From CAZAPV01 sp964487195 (GTDB lineage Bacteria; Patescibacteriota; Patescibacteriia; SG8-24): a stretch of DNA of 35,777 nucleotides. The stretch is from the NCBI GenBank assembly GCA_964487195.1, contig CAZAPV010000003.1:1-35777 (forward strand), read 5' to 3'. This document shows, one piece after another, positions 14,687 to 21,431 of the stretch (positions are counted from its first letter, which is position 1; every line of letters starts with the position of its first letter). Both the position numbers and the translations under genes were made by a program. The notes below the pieces were generated by a model, which saw only the letters and a list, made by a program, of their open reading frames with translations, did not search any database and was not told where the DNA came from.

Positions 14687-16717
14687 ATGGCCAAAGAAAC
14701 GCCGAAAAAGGGCAAAAACAACGACGGCTACAGCGCCAAACAGATCACCGTGCTCGAGGGGCTCGAGGCGGTGCGGCGCCGTCCCGGCATGTACATCGGC
14801 ACGACCGGTCCGGACGGCCTCCACCATCTGATCTGGGAAGTCGTCGACAACTCGTTCGACGAGGCGATGGCCGGCTATTGCAACGACATCACGATCACGC
14901 TGCTCCCGGACGGCTACGTGTCGGTCGAAGACAACGGCCGCGGCATCCCGGTCGACCTCCATAAAGAATATAAAGTCTCCGCGCTCGAGCTCGTGCTCAC
15001 GAAGCTGCATGCCGGCGGCAAATTCGGGGACGGCGGTTACAAGGTGTCCGGCGGCCTGCACGGCGTCGGCGTTTCGGTCGTGAACGCGCTCTCCACGCAT
15101 CTCAAAGCCGAGGTCAAACGGGACGGCAAGCTGTGGGTGCAGGAATACAAACGCGGCGTCCCGGTGAAGAAAGTCGCGGCGGTCGGGAACGCGCGCGGCA
15201 CCGGCACCACGATCACGTTCCAGGCGGACGCGACGATCTTCGCGACCGTGGAGTACAGCTGGGACGCGATCCTGAACCACCTCCGCCAGCAGGCGTACCT
15301 CACCAAAGGGATCCGGCTGCGCATCGTCGACAAACGGACGCGCGGCAAGGAACAATCGTACGGCTTCTACTTCGAAGGCGGCGTCCGCTCCTACGTCCGG
15401 CACCTCAACCATCAGAAGGAAGCGAAACATCCGACGATCTTCTACGCGCACAAGGACGCCGAGGGGGTGGATTGCGAACTCGCGTTCCAGTACGTCGACG
15501 ATTTCAAAGAAAACGTCTTCGCGTTCGCGAACAACATCTTCAACCCGGACGGCGGCACGCACGTCGCCGGCTTCCGCGCCGCGCTCACCCGCGTGCTGAA
15601 CAACTACGCGCGCAAGCAGGGGTATCTCAAAGAGAAGGACGAAAACATCTCCGGCGACGACAGCCGCGAAGGGCTCACCGCGGTGATCAGCGTAAAAATC
15701 AAAGAGCCGCAGTTCGAAGGGCAGACGAAAGCGAAACTCGGCAATCCGGAAGCGAAATCCGCGGTCGAGTCGGTATTTTCGAGCGCGCTCGAAGTGTACA
15801 TGGAAGAGCATCCGAAGGACGCGCAAGGGATCATCGAAAAATGCATCCTCGCCTCGCGCGCCCGTCTCGCCGCCCGCGCCGCGCGCGACACCGTCTTGCG
15901 CAAAGGCGCGCTCGAAGGACTGACGCTCCCCGGCAAACTCGCCGACTGCTCCAGCCGCGACGCCGCGCGCTCCGAATTGTTCATCGTCGAGGGAGACTCG
16001 GCCGGCGGTTCGGCGAAGCAGGGGCGCGACCGCGAAACGCAGGCGATCCTGCCGCTCAAGGGAAAAATCCTGAACGTCGAGCGCGCGCGCATCGACAAGA
16101 TCCTGGTGAACGAACAGGTCAAAAACATGATCATCGCGCTCGGCACGAACATCGGCGAGCAGTTCGATATTGCGAAGCTGCGCTACGGCCGAATCGTGCT
16201 GATGACCGACGCCGACGTGGACGGCGCGCACATCCGCACGCTGCTCTTGACGCTGTTCTATCGCTACTTCCCCGCGCTGATCACCGGCGGCCATCTGTTC
16301 ATCGCGCAGCCGCCGCTCTACCGCGTGAGCAAGGGGAAAGAATTCCACTACGCGTTCAACGAGGCGGAACGCGACAAGCACGTGCAGGCGTTCCTCGCCA
16401 AAAAAGCCGAGGCGTCCGCCAAGGCGGGAAAAGTGAAAGTCGAGGCCGTGGCGCCGGTCGAGGGCGAGAGCGGCGAGGAGTCGGTGACGAACGTCGGCGG
16501 AATCACGATCCAGCGCTACAAAGGTCTCGGCGAAATGAACGCCGAACAGCTGTGGGAGACGACGATGAATCCCGCGACGCGCACGATGCTGAAGGTGACG
16601 ATCGACGACGCCGCGAAAGCCGACGAAGTGTTCGACATCCTGATGGGCTCCGACGTCGAGCCGCGCAAACGGTTCATCCAGACGCGCGCGAAGAACGTGA
16701 AAAATTTGGACATCTAA
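14687..16717 (+). CDS. gyrB: DNA gyrase subunit B
   Basis: 676 residues from ATG 14687 (MAKETPKKGKNNDGYSAKQI). The GHKL ATPase domain has EVVDNSFDEAMAGY (about 51-64), EDNGRGIPVD and GGLHGVGVSVVNALS, with QTKAKL in the transducer. The TOPRIM domain has ELFIVEGDSAGGSAKQGRDR, PLKGKILNVE and the metal site MTDADVDGAHIRTLLL. The C-terminus has RYKGLGEMNAEQLWETTM. Together with GyrA, encoded elsewhere, it supercoils DNA. The in-frame ATG at 14669 would add six residues but lies inside the leader hairpin, so I prefer 14687. GyrB and ParE cannot be told apart with certainty from motifs alone, but gyrB is the usual single copy. Confidence 0.95.
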   Translation: MAKETPKKGKNNDGYSAKQITVLEGLEAVRRRPGMYIGTTGPDGLHHLIWEVVDNSFDEAMAGYCNDITITLLPDGYVSVEDNGRGIPVDLHKEYKVSALELVLTKLHAGGKFGDGGYKVSGGLHGVGVSVVNALSTHLKAEVKRDGKLWVQEYKRGVPVKKVAAVGNARGTGTTITFQADATIFATVEYSWDAILNHLRQQAYLTKGIRLRIVDKRTRGKEQSYGFYFEGGVRSYVRHLNHQKEAKHPTIFYAHKDAEGVDCELAFQYVDDFKENVFAFANNIFNPDGGTHVAGFRAALTRVLNNYARKQGYLKEKDENISGDDSREGLTAVISVKIKEPQFEGQTKAKLGNPEAKSAVESVFSSALEVYMEEHPKDAQGIIEKCILASRARLAARAARDTVLRKGALEGLTLPGKLADCSSRDAARSELFIVEGDSAGGSAKQGRDRETQAILPLKGKILNVERARIDKILVNEQVKNMIIALGTNIGEQFDIAKLRYGRIVLMTDADVDGAHIRTLLLTLFYRYFPALITGGHLFIAQPPLYRVSKGKEFHYAFNEAERDKHVQAFLAKKAEASAKAGKVKVEAVAPVEGESGEESVTNVGGITIQRYKGLGEMNAEQLWETTMNPATRTMLKVTIDDAAKADEVFDILMGSDVEPRKRFIQTRAKNVKNLDI

Positions 16718-16755
16718 AAAGCCGCTCCGCGCGACGTCGCGCGGAGCGGCTTTTT
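16716..16755. terminator. Perfect 40-nt palindromic bidirectional terminator
   Basis: A perfect 20-bp inverted repeat (AAAAAGCCGCTCCGCGCGAC and its complement) without a spacer. It starts within the gyrB stop codon and ends 2 bp before the stop of the convergent flavin-protein gene. A and T tracts on either side let it end transcription in both directions. Confidence 0.92.
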
Positions 16756-16757
16756 AT

Positions 16758-17261
16758 TTATGGAAGTATTTGGACGTGTTCGATCGCACGGGCGCCTTTT
16801 TTGCGCCGCATATACTGCACGCGCAGCGGCGTGATCCTAAAAACGGCGAAATCTTCGCCGGCGATGTCGGGGAACGGATTCTTCGGATAAAACGCGCCGG
16901 CATACAGCCGCGACTGTAACGGCTTTTTCGCGAGCTGTTTCTTGAGATCCGGAAGATTCGCCATGCCGTCGTTCGACTCGAGCAGCTCCGCCATGCCGTC
17001 GATCTGCACCGTCACCGGCGCGAATTCGGTTCCGATCACCATGGCGATCGCGTCGTTGCCGCCGCGCAGGTTCTTGTACTTCCACGTGTGCCGGCGCGTC
17101 ACGAAATACAGTTTGAAACCGGCATCGGTCACGTCATTGATCCAGAAAAACACCGTCGCCGCGTGCGGCTTCCCGTCCGGCGACACCGTCGCGATCACCG
17201 TCACGAGCTGCGATCGGAGATACCGGATCATCTCGTCGTACGTTTTTTTGTCGGCCGGCAT
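16758..17261 (-). CDS. Pyridoxamine 5'-phosphate oxidase-like FMN-binding split-barrel protein
   Basis: 167 residues from ATG 17261 (MPADKKTYDEMIRYLRSQLV). The fold is suggested by VTVIATVSPDGKPHAATVFF, LYFVTRRHTWKYKNL, VTVQIDGMAELL and a conserved C-terminal beta strand region. Members bind FMN or F420 and reduce small molecules or oxidise PNP. The pattern fits the general split-barrel family rather than true PdxH, and the substrate is unknown. Longer in-frame extensions run through the terminator and are unlikely to be translated. The -10 lies 9 nt from the ATG with no Shine-Dalgarno sequence, so the mRNA may be nearly leaderless. Confidence 0.85.
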   Translation of the reverse strand: MPADKKTYDEMIRYLRSQLVTVIATVSPDGKPHAATVFFWINDVTDAGFKLYFVTRRHTWKYKNLRGGNDAIAMVIGTEFAPVTVQIDGMAELLESNDGMANLPDLKKQLAKKPLQSRLYAGAFYPKNPFPDIAGEDFAVFRITPLRVQYMRRKKGARAIEHVQILP

Positions 17262-17270
17262 ACCGATTGC

Positions 17271-17276
17271 AGTATA
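17271..17276 (-). promoter_or_regulatory. Extended -10 of the flavin-protein gene
   Basis: On the minus strand, TTATGC then TATACT (17276-17271), 9 nt before the ATG. It lies 8 nt past the T tract of the upstream gene's terminator. No clear -35. Confidence 0.6.
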
Positions 17277-17284
17277 GCATAATG

Positions 17285-17319
17285 AAAAAAATCCCCCTTC
17301 GCCAAGGCTTCGGGGGATT
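17285..17319 (-). terminator. Terminator of the 219-aa gene
   Basis: On the minus strand, AATCCCCC pairs with GGGGGATT (arms at plus 17312-17319 and 17290-17297) and runs into seven Ts. The upper arm contains part of the TAA stop of the 219-aa gene. The loop carries a CTTCGCCAAGGCTTC-type sequence, often seen in intergenic palindromes. Confidence 0.85.
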
Positions 17320-17977
17320 AATGATAGACGTGATCGACATCGACGGGCGGCGACCGCGGATCGAGCTGCGTTTCGAACCGCTGCAGCTGGGCAAGATCCG
17401 AAGCGGAATGCATCCGCTCGAGGAACCACGCCCGGAACGTTTCCGCGTACAGCACCGGCGGTTCGCCGTCCGCGCGTTTGATGCCGAGCGACGGGAGCGG
17501 ATCCTCGGAGGCTGCCAGGCGCACGAACGCGCTCACGTGCATCGTGCGGTAACCGCGGTGCGCGTAGATGCGCTCCCACTTTTCGAGTTTGGCGACCGAG
17601 TCTTCGAGATCGAGCCATTCGACCGGCGTCTCGACGTACGCGGCATGGAGCTTCGAAAGAAGCGCCCCGACCGAGCAGCCGGCAGTAACATATTGCTGCT
17701 CGACGAACGCGTCCGAGAGATGCGCCGTCGCGATCCGTTCGCCGTACGACGCGATCTTCCGGAAGAACGGCCGATCATCAGGGTCGGCCGCGATCGCCCG
17801 CGACGGGCGTCCGTGCACGAGCCGTAGGAAGATGAACGCGCACGTCCCGAAAACGACGACGACTTGCAGCAGCGCGTTGCGGTCGGTCAGCACGAGGAGC
17901 GTGAACGCGGTGCCGGCGACGAGCGCGAGCTGGGCGAGCCAATGGAGGTCCATGAACTTTTCGTACAACCTGCGCAT
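17318..17977 (-). CDS. Membrane-anchored protein of unknown function, 219 aa
   Basis: 219 residues from ATG 17977 (MRRLYEKFMDLHWLAQLALV), with AAAGGAA upstream. Two adjacent membrane helices near the N-terminus (about 13-30 and 34-52) form a hairpin, so the remaining part is cytoplasmic if both ends stay inside. The soluble part is rich in charged and aromatic residues (DDRPFFRKIASYGERIATAH, VEWLDLEDSVAKLEKWERIY). It has no motif I recognise. It is divergent from secE and the two promoters share the same -35 region. It is a single-gene unit with its own promoter and terminator. Confidence 0.78.
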   Translation of the reverse strand: MRRLYEKFMDLHWLAQLALVAGTAFTLLVLTDRNALLQVVVVFGTCAFIFLRLVHGRPSRAIAADPDDRPFFRKIASYGERIATAHLSDAFVEQQYVTAGCSVGALLSKLHAAYVETPVEWLDLEDSVAKLEKWERIYAHRGYRTMHVSAFVRLAASEDPLPSLGIKRADGEPPVLYAETFRAWFLERMHSASDLAQLQRFETQLDPRSPPVDVDHVYH

Positions 17978-18008
17978 GCGGGATTCCTTTCTTTGAAAAG
18001 AACGTATC

Positions 18009-18037
18009 AGCGTAGCCGAACCGCACCCCCTTGTCAA
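18009..18037 (-). promoter_or_regulatory. Promoter of the 219-aa gene
   Basis: On the minus strand, TTGACA (18037-18032), a 17-bp spacer, TACGCT (18014-18009). Its -35 overlaps the secE -35 by five bases on the other strand. Confidence 0.75.
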
Positions 18038-18059
18038 CTCACGGAAGACGTGCTATAGT
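18031..18059 (+). promoter_or_regulatory. secE-nusG promoter
   Basis: TTGTCA (18031-18036), a 17-bp spacer ending in TGC, TATAGT (18054-18059). The predicted start is near 18066, giving a leader of about 48 nt with a terminator-like hairpin. Confidence 0.78.
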
Positions 18060-18081
18060 GCCGATGACATTCAATCCCCCG

Positions 18082-18100
18082 CCGCCGAAGGCGGTTTTTT
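18082..18100 (+). promoter_or_regulatory. secE leader hairpin with T tract (possible attenuator)
   Basis: CCGCC (18082-18086), loop GAA, GGCGG (18090-18094), then six Ts, all inside the predicted 5' leader and 13 nt before the secE ATG. It has the form of a short intrinsic terminator upstream of the first gene. Confidence 0.6.
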
Positions 18101-18113
18101 GAACCGAAAAACT

Positions 18114-18314
18114 ATGGCGTCGCTCGGCAACAATCCGCTCATCAATTACCTCAAAGAGTCGAAAAACGAATTGCAAAAAGTGACGTGGCCGTCGCGCAAG
18201 ACGGTGCTGCGCGACACGTTCGTCGTCGTCGGCGTCTCGGTCGCGCTCGCAGCGATCCTCGGCGCGATCGACTACGCGCTCTCCTACGGCCTGCAGACGC
18301 TGATCGTCCGCTAA
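18114..18314 (+). CDS. secE: Preprotein translocase subunit SecE
   Basis: 66 residues from ATG 18114 (MASLGNNPLINYLKESKNEL). SecE clamps SecY in the protein-conducting channel. The conserved amphipathic helix and hinge (ELQKVTWPSRKTVLRDT, about 19-35) and the single membrane helix (FVVVGVSVALAAILGAI) are clear; it is the short single-span form found in most bacteria. An in-frame TTG at 18099 would start inside the leader T tract and is unlikely. NusG follows after 4 bp, the standard secE-nusG pair. Confidence 0.95.
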   Translation: MASLGNNPLINYLKESKNELQKVTWPSRKTVLRDTFVVVGVSVALAAILGAIDYALSYGLQTLIVR

Positions 18315-18318
18315 TCCT

Positions 18319-18864
18319 ATGCCGAAACAAGTGCAACAACTCGGCCGGCGCTGGTACGCGATCCACACGTACTCCGGCTACGAAGAGAATGTCGCCCACA
18401 ACCTGAAGCAGCGCATCGAGTCGATGGACATGGGCGACAAGATCTTCGGGATCATGATTCCGAAGGAGAAAAAAATCAAAATCAAGAACGGCAAGCGCAA
18501 GATCGTCGAGGAAAAAATCTTCCCCGGCTACGTGCTCGTCGAGATGATCGTCAACGACGATTCCTGGTACGTGGTGCGCAACACGCCGAACGTCACCGGA
18601 TTCATCGGTACGGGAACGATCCCGACGCCGGTCTCCGACGAAGAGATCAAGGGGCTCCAGAAGCGCATGGGCGTCGAGGAGCCGGAATACAAGATCGACG
18701 TCGAAGTGAACTCGCCGGTGAAGATCGTCGACGGCCCGTTCAAAGGATTCGAAGGGAAGGTGGCGAACATCGACGAATCGCGCGGCAAGATCAAGGTGCT
18801 CGTCTCCATGTTCGGACGCGAGACGCCGGTCGAGCTCGACTTCCTCCAGGTGAAGAAAATCTGA
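18319..18864 (+). CDS. nusG: Transcription termination/antitermination factor NusG
   Basis: 181 residues. NusG binds RNA polymerase, supports elongation and links it to Rho or to the ribosome. The NGN domain shows RRWYAIHTYSGYEENVAHNL, EEKIFPGYVLVEM and WYVVRNTPNVTGFIG. The C-terminal KOW domain contains VKIVDGPFKGFEGKVANID. The length is normal. It sits 4 bp after secE. In most bacteria rplK follows directly; here a terminator and an opposite-strand gene intervene. Confidence 0.97.
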   Translation: MPKQVQQLGRRWYAIHTYSGYEENVAHNLKQRIESMDMGDKIFGIMIPKEKKIKIKNGKRKIVEEKIFPGYVLVEMIVNDDSWYVVRNTPNVTGFIGTGTIPTPVSDEEIKGLQKRMGVEEPEYKIDVEVNSPVKIVDGPFKGFEGKVANIDESRGKIKVLVSMFGRETPVELDFLQVKKI

Positions 18865-18873
18865 CGAAAAAGA

Positions 18874-18901
18874 AAAACCCCGACCGCACGGTCGGGGTTT
18901 T
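18874..18901. terminator. Bidirectional terminator between nusG and the 152-aa gene
   Basis: AAAACCCCGACC (18874-18885), loop GCAC, GGTCGGGGTTTT (18890-18901). A 12-bp perfect stem between convergent stop codons that serves both strands. Confidence 0.9.
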
Positions 18902-18910
18902 AAGAATCGA

Positions 18911-19369
18911 TCACTCGCCGTCGAGGCGCGGAGGAGGACGATCGTGACGGCTCAGATAGTAAATGAAGTAGCCAATGGCTCCGAAGAAGAGCCCGGCCAT
19001 TGCAAAGAACGCGACAGTCAGCGCAACGCCGAGAGCCCACAGCATGTTGAACGACGCGGCGATGCCCCACAGCACCGCGTTACCGGGCGCGGGGGCCGAC
19101 CAAAAAAGAACGGTCAATGCGCCGAGCGCGAAACATGAGACGAACGCCGAACCGACGAAGATCGCGGCGGGCCTCTTCACCTTCGTCCTCCCTCGCAGAC
19201 AATCGACGCCACAGAGAATGCCAATGACGAGGGCAATCAGCACGAACGCCGGGTGCGCCATCGCCGCGAGGATGTAGGTGCACACGCCGGTCACGGCGCC
19301 GACCAGCATGAGGGTCACGGCGTCCCACCAAACCTTCGTGGGCGTTTCTGTTGCATCTGATCTCTTCAT
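18911..19369 (-). CDS. Small multi-span membrane protein inserted between nusG and rplK
   Basis: 152 residues from ATG 19369 (MKRSDATETPTKVWWDAVTL), with AAGGAGA 9 nt upstream, a better Shine-Dalgarno than most housekeeping genes here. About five hydrophobic helices (near 17-37, 40-57, 68-90, 97-118 and 120-140) and a charged C-terminal tail (SRHDRPPPRLDGE). Size, helix number and the strong Shine-Dalgarno resemble the small membrane proteins at 13144 and 13806, but I see no convincing residue-level similarity to them. It breaks the usual nusG-rplK order and is transcribed against it. Function unknown. Confidence 0.75.
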   Translation of the reverse strand: MKRSDATETPTKVWWDAVTLMLVGAVTGVCTYILAAMAHPAFVLIALVIGILCGVDCLRGRTKVKRPAAIFVGSAFVSCFALGALTVLFWSAPAPGNAVLWGIAASFNMLWALGVALTVAFFAMAGLFFGAIGYFIYYLSRHDRPPPRLDGE

Positions 19370-19401
19370 CGCTCCATCTCCTTTGTGAGAGAACTGCGCA
19401 C

Positions 19402-19430
19402 ATTTCAGCATAATTTTGCCCGGTTGTCAA
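19402..19430 (-). promoter_or_regulatory. Promoter of the 152-aa gene
   Basis: On the minus strand, TTGACA (19430-19425), a 17-bp spacer ending in TGC, TGAAAT (19407-19402). It lies 7 bp from the divergent rplK -35. Confidence 0.7.
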
Positions 19431-19437
19431 CCCCTCC

Positions 19438-19466
19438 TTGCCTTTTTCGCGGGTTTGGGATACTCT
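19438..19466 (+). promoter_or_regulatory. rplK-rplA promoter
   Basis: TTGCCT (19438-19443), a 17-bp spacer, TACTCT (19461-19466). The predicted start is near 19473, about 200 nt before the rplK ATG. Confidence 0.65.
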
Positions 19467-19472
19467 CTCCCC

Positions 19473-19670
19473 GCATGCGCGGCGTGCCCGTTGGGCTGTT
19501 TCTCGTCGACGCATTCTTTGAACGAAAACGAGAAATGCGCGGGTGGTGCGGTTCGCGGCCACAAGGGGTGACGCCTCGAGCGACCGTTTGCAGGTCGCGA
19601 GAAGGCGGGCACCCCGCGATGGCCGCCAAACGAACCGCGACAGGTCCCGCGATTTCTCAAATCTAAAACT
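19473..19670 (+). promoter_or_regulatory. Long structured 5' leader of rplK-rplA
   Basis: About 198 nt between the predicted start and the rplK ATG, with no gene I accept. It contains inverted repeats: TTTCTCGT pairs with ACGAGAAA across about 21 nt (near 19500-19537), an alternative GCATT/AATGC pairing overlaps it, and GCGACC pairs with GGTCGC (near 19580-19598). A long leader with competing helices suggests autoregulation by a ribosomal protein, but I cannot assign a known leader family. A continuous reading frame exists across it but has no Shine-Dalgarno and no protein-like composition. Confidence 0.45.
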
Positions 19671-20096
19671 ATGGCCAAAAAAGTCAAAGTCGTCATCAAA
19701 TTGCAGATCCCCGCGGGCAAGGCGAATCCTGCGCCGCCGGTCGGTCCGGCGCTCGGCCAGCACGGCCTGAACATCGCCGAGTTCTGCCAGAAGTTCAACG
19801 CCGCGACCGCCAAGCTCGGCGGCGACATCACGCCGGTCGTGATCACCGTCTACGAAGACCGCACGTACACCTTTATTCTCAAGACGCCGCCCGCGTCGGA
19901 GCTGATTAAGAAAGCCGCGGGGCTCGAGAAGGGCTCGGGCAAGCCGCTCACCGAAAAGGTCGGCAAGATCACGAAAGCGCAGGTGCGCGAAATCGCGGAG
20001 AAGAAACTTCCCGACCTCAACACCACGAACATCGATGCAGCGATGCGGATGATCGAGGGAACCGCCCGTCAGATGGGGATCGAGATCAAAGCATAA
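19671..20096 (+). CDS. rplK: 50S ribosomal protein L11
   Basis: 141 residues (MAKKVKVVIKLQIPAGKANP). L11 forms the stalk base with the 23S GTPase-associated region. The N-terminal domain carries KLQIPAGKANPAPPVGPALG and the proline-rich linker region TPPASELIKKAAG; the C-terminal RNA-binding domain ends with NTTNIDAAMRMIEGTARQMG. The length equals that of the E. coli protein. It is preceded by a long leader and followed by rplA, with a likely L1 site between. No rplJ or rplL follows in this window. Confidence 0.98.
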   Translation: MAKKVKVVIKLQIPAGKANPAPPVGPALGQHGLNIAEFCQKFNAATAKLGGDITPVVITVYEDRTYTFILKTPPASELIKKAAGLEKGSGKPLTEKVGKITKAQVREIAEKKLPDLNTTNIDAAMRMIEGTARQMGIEIKA

Positions 20097-20110
20097 AAAA
20101 TTATTCTTTT

Positions 20111-20144
20111 GTGGGAGGGCCCGAACACGGTCCGACCGAACCAC
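20111..20144 (+). promoter_or_regulatory. Candidate L1-binding autoregulatory site
   Basis: GTGG (20111-20114) pairs with CCAC (20141-20144), and inside it GGGCC pairs with GGTCC around CGAACAC, separated by asymmetric internal loops (GA on one side, GACCGAA on the other). This GTGGGAGGG...GACC...CCAC layout mimics the L1-binding helix of 23S rRNA, and such sites are known to control L11-L1 operons. It ends 7 nt before the rplA ATG, and no other Shine-Dalgarno is visible. Confidence 0.65.
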
Positions 20145-20151
20145 GAATCAT

Positions 20152-20835
20152 ATGGCACGAAGCAAACGGTACGCCGCGCTGAAAGCGGCGATCGATCCGA
20201 AGAAATCGTACTCGCCCGAAGAGGCGATCGCGCTCGCGAAGAGCGGCGCGACGACGAAGTTCGACGCGTCGATCGAGGTGCACGTGCGTCTCGGGATCGA
20301 CTCGAAGAAGAGCGACCAGCAGGTGCGCTCGACCGCCGCGCTCCCGCACGGCACCGGCAAGACGAAGAAAGTCGCCGTGTTCGTCGCGAACGCCGAAAAA
20401 GAAAAGGAGGCGAAGGACGCCGGCGCCGACATCGTCGGCGGCGAGGAGCTGCTCGCGCAGATCGCGAAGACCGGCAAATACGATTTCGAAGTCGCGGTCG
20501 CGACGCCGGACATGATGCCGAAGATGGCGAAGGTCGCCAAAGTGCTCGGTCCGAAAGGATTGATGCCGAGTCCGAAGAACGAAACGGTGACGACCAACAT
20601 CGCCAAAACCGTCGGCGAACTCCGCAAAGGCAAAGTCGCTTTCAAAGCGGACGACACCGGCAACATCCACCAGATCATCGGCAAGGCGTCGTTCACGAAC
20701 GCGCAGCTGCTCGAAAACTTCACCGCGCTCATGGACGCGGTCCGTCGCGCCAAACCGCCGTCCTCGAAGGGCGTTTACCTCGTCTCCGTCATCCTGACAT
20801 CGACGATGGGCCCGGCGATCAAAGTGACGGCGTAG
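20152..20835 (+). CDS. rplA: 50S ribosomal protein L1
   Basis: 227 residues (MARSKRYAALKAAIDPKKSY). L1 forms the mobile stalk at the ribosomal E site and is often a translational repressor of its own operon. Typical blocks: SYSPEEAIALAKSGATTKFD, VEVHVRLGID-like IEVHVRLGID, LPHGTGKTKKVAVF, VLGPKGLMPSPKNETVT and the C-terminal KGVYLVSVILTSTMGPAIKV. The length is normal. Some CPR lineages lack L1; this genome keeps it. The stop is followed directly by a short palindromic repeat and then dcd. Confidence 0.98.
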   Translation: MARSKRYAALKAAIDPKKSYSPEEAIALAKSGATTKFDASIEVHVRLGIDSKKSDQQVRSTAALPHGTGKTKKVAVFVANAEKEKEAKDAGADIVGGEELLAQIAKTGKYDFEVAVATPDMMPKMAKVAKVLGPKGLMPSPKNETVTTNIAKTVGELRKGKVAFKADDTGNIHQIIGKASFTNAQLLENFTALMDAVRRAKPPSSKGVYLVSVILTSTMGPAIKVTA

Positions 20836-20836
20836 C

Positions 20837-20864
20837 GGGATTGCTTCGCTTCGCTCGCAATGAC
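20837..20864. repeat. Interspersed palindromic repeat (short copy)
   Basis: GGGATTGCTTCGCTTCGCTC followed by GCAATGAC matches the reverse complement of the left half of the element at 13626 with an internal deletion. It sits 1 bp after the rplA stop and 14 bp before the dcd ATG. Confidence 0.75.
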
Positions 20865-20878
20865 ACAATAGGGAGGAT

Positions 20879-21430
20879 ATGATCCTCTCCGACCGCGACA
20901 TCAAAAAATACCTCGCCGAGGGAAGAATCTCGGTCGTGCCGTTCCGTCCGGAATGCGTGCAGCCGGCCTCGATCGATCTCCACCTCGACCGGACGTTCCT
21001 GATTTTCGACACGGTCAGCCACCACATCATTGACGTGAAGGAACCGGTGGACAACCTGATGCGCCGCGTCGAGATCAGCGAGGAGAAGCCGTTCATTCTG
21101 CATCCCGGCGAATTCGCGCTCGGCGCGACGTTCGAAGAGGTCGGGGTCGGCGATGACGTCGTCGGCCGTCTCGAAGGGAAGAGCTCGCTCGGCCGGCTCG
21201 GGATCATCATCCACGCGACCGCCGGCTACCTCGATCCAGGGAACAAACTGAAATTGACGCTGGAGCTCTCCAACATCGGCAGTCTTCCGGTGAAGCTGTA
21301 CTACAAGATGCCGATCGCGCAGATGTCGTTCTCTCCGCTCTCCTCGGCATGCGACCGCCCGTACGGCGCCGGTTCCAAATACTTCGGCGCCAAAGAACCG
21401 CAGGCGTCGCAGATGTGGAAGAATTTTTAA
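20879..21430 (+). CDS. dcd: dCTP deaminase
   Basis: 183 residues (MILSDRDIKKYLAEGRISVV), with GGGAGG 5 nt upstream. It deaminates dCTP to dUTP. Family blocks are VQPASIDLHLDRTFLIF, the GRLEGKSSLGRLGIIIHATAGYLDPG nucleotide site (about 101-126) with the catalytic Glu-containing LTLELSNIG, and the C-terminal QMSFSPLSSACDRPYG/SKYFG. The spacing does not show whether it is the bifunctional dCTP deaminase/dUTPase, but a separate dut follows after 1 bp, so a monofunctional enzyme is more likely. It is the first of four thymidylate pathway genes. Confidence 0.95.
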   Translation: MILSDRDIKKYLAEGRISVVPFRPECVQPASIDLHLDRTFLIFDTVSHHIIDVKEPVDNLMRRVEISEEKPFILHPGEFALGATFEEVGVGDDVVGRLEGKSSLGRLGIIIHATAGYLDPGNKLKLTLELSNIGSLPVKLYYKMPIAQMSFSPLSSACDRPYGAGSKYFGAKEPQASQMWKNF

Positions 21431-21431
21431 C

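Noticed and set aside
14258..16381. Minus-strand open frame of 707 codons antisense to gyrB
   Set aside because: High GC keeps antisense frames open. The composition is Arg/Asp/Val-rich with no motif, while the plus strand encodes full GyrB.
19475..19666. Continuous small reading frame in the rplK leader (MRGVPVGLFLVDAFFERKRE)
   Set aside because: No Shine-Dalgarno, unusual composition and strong inverted repeats in the same place; better explained as a structured leader. A translated leader peptide is not excluded.
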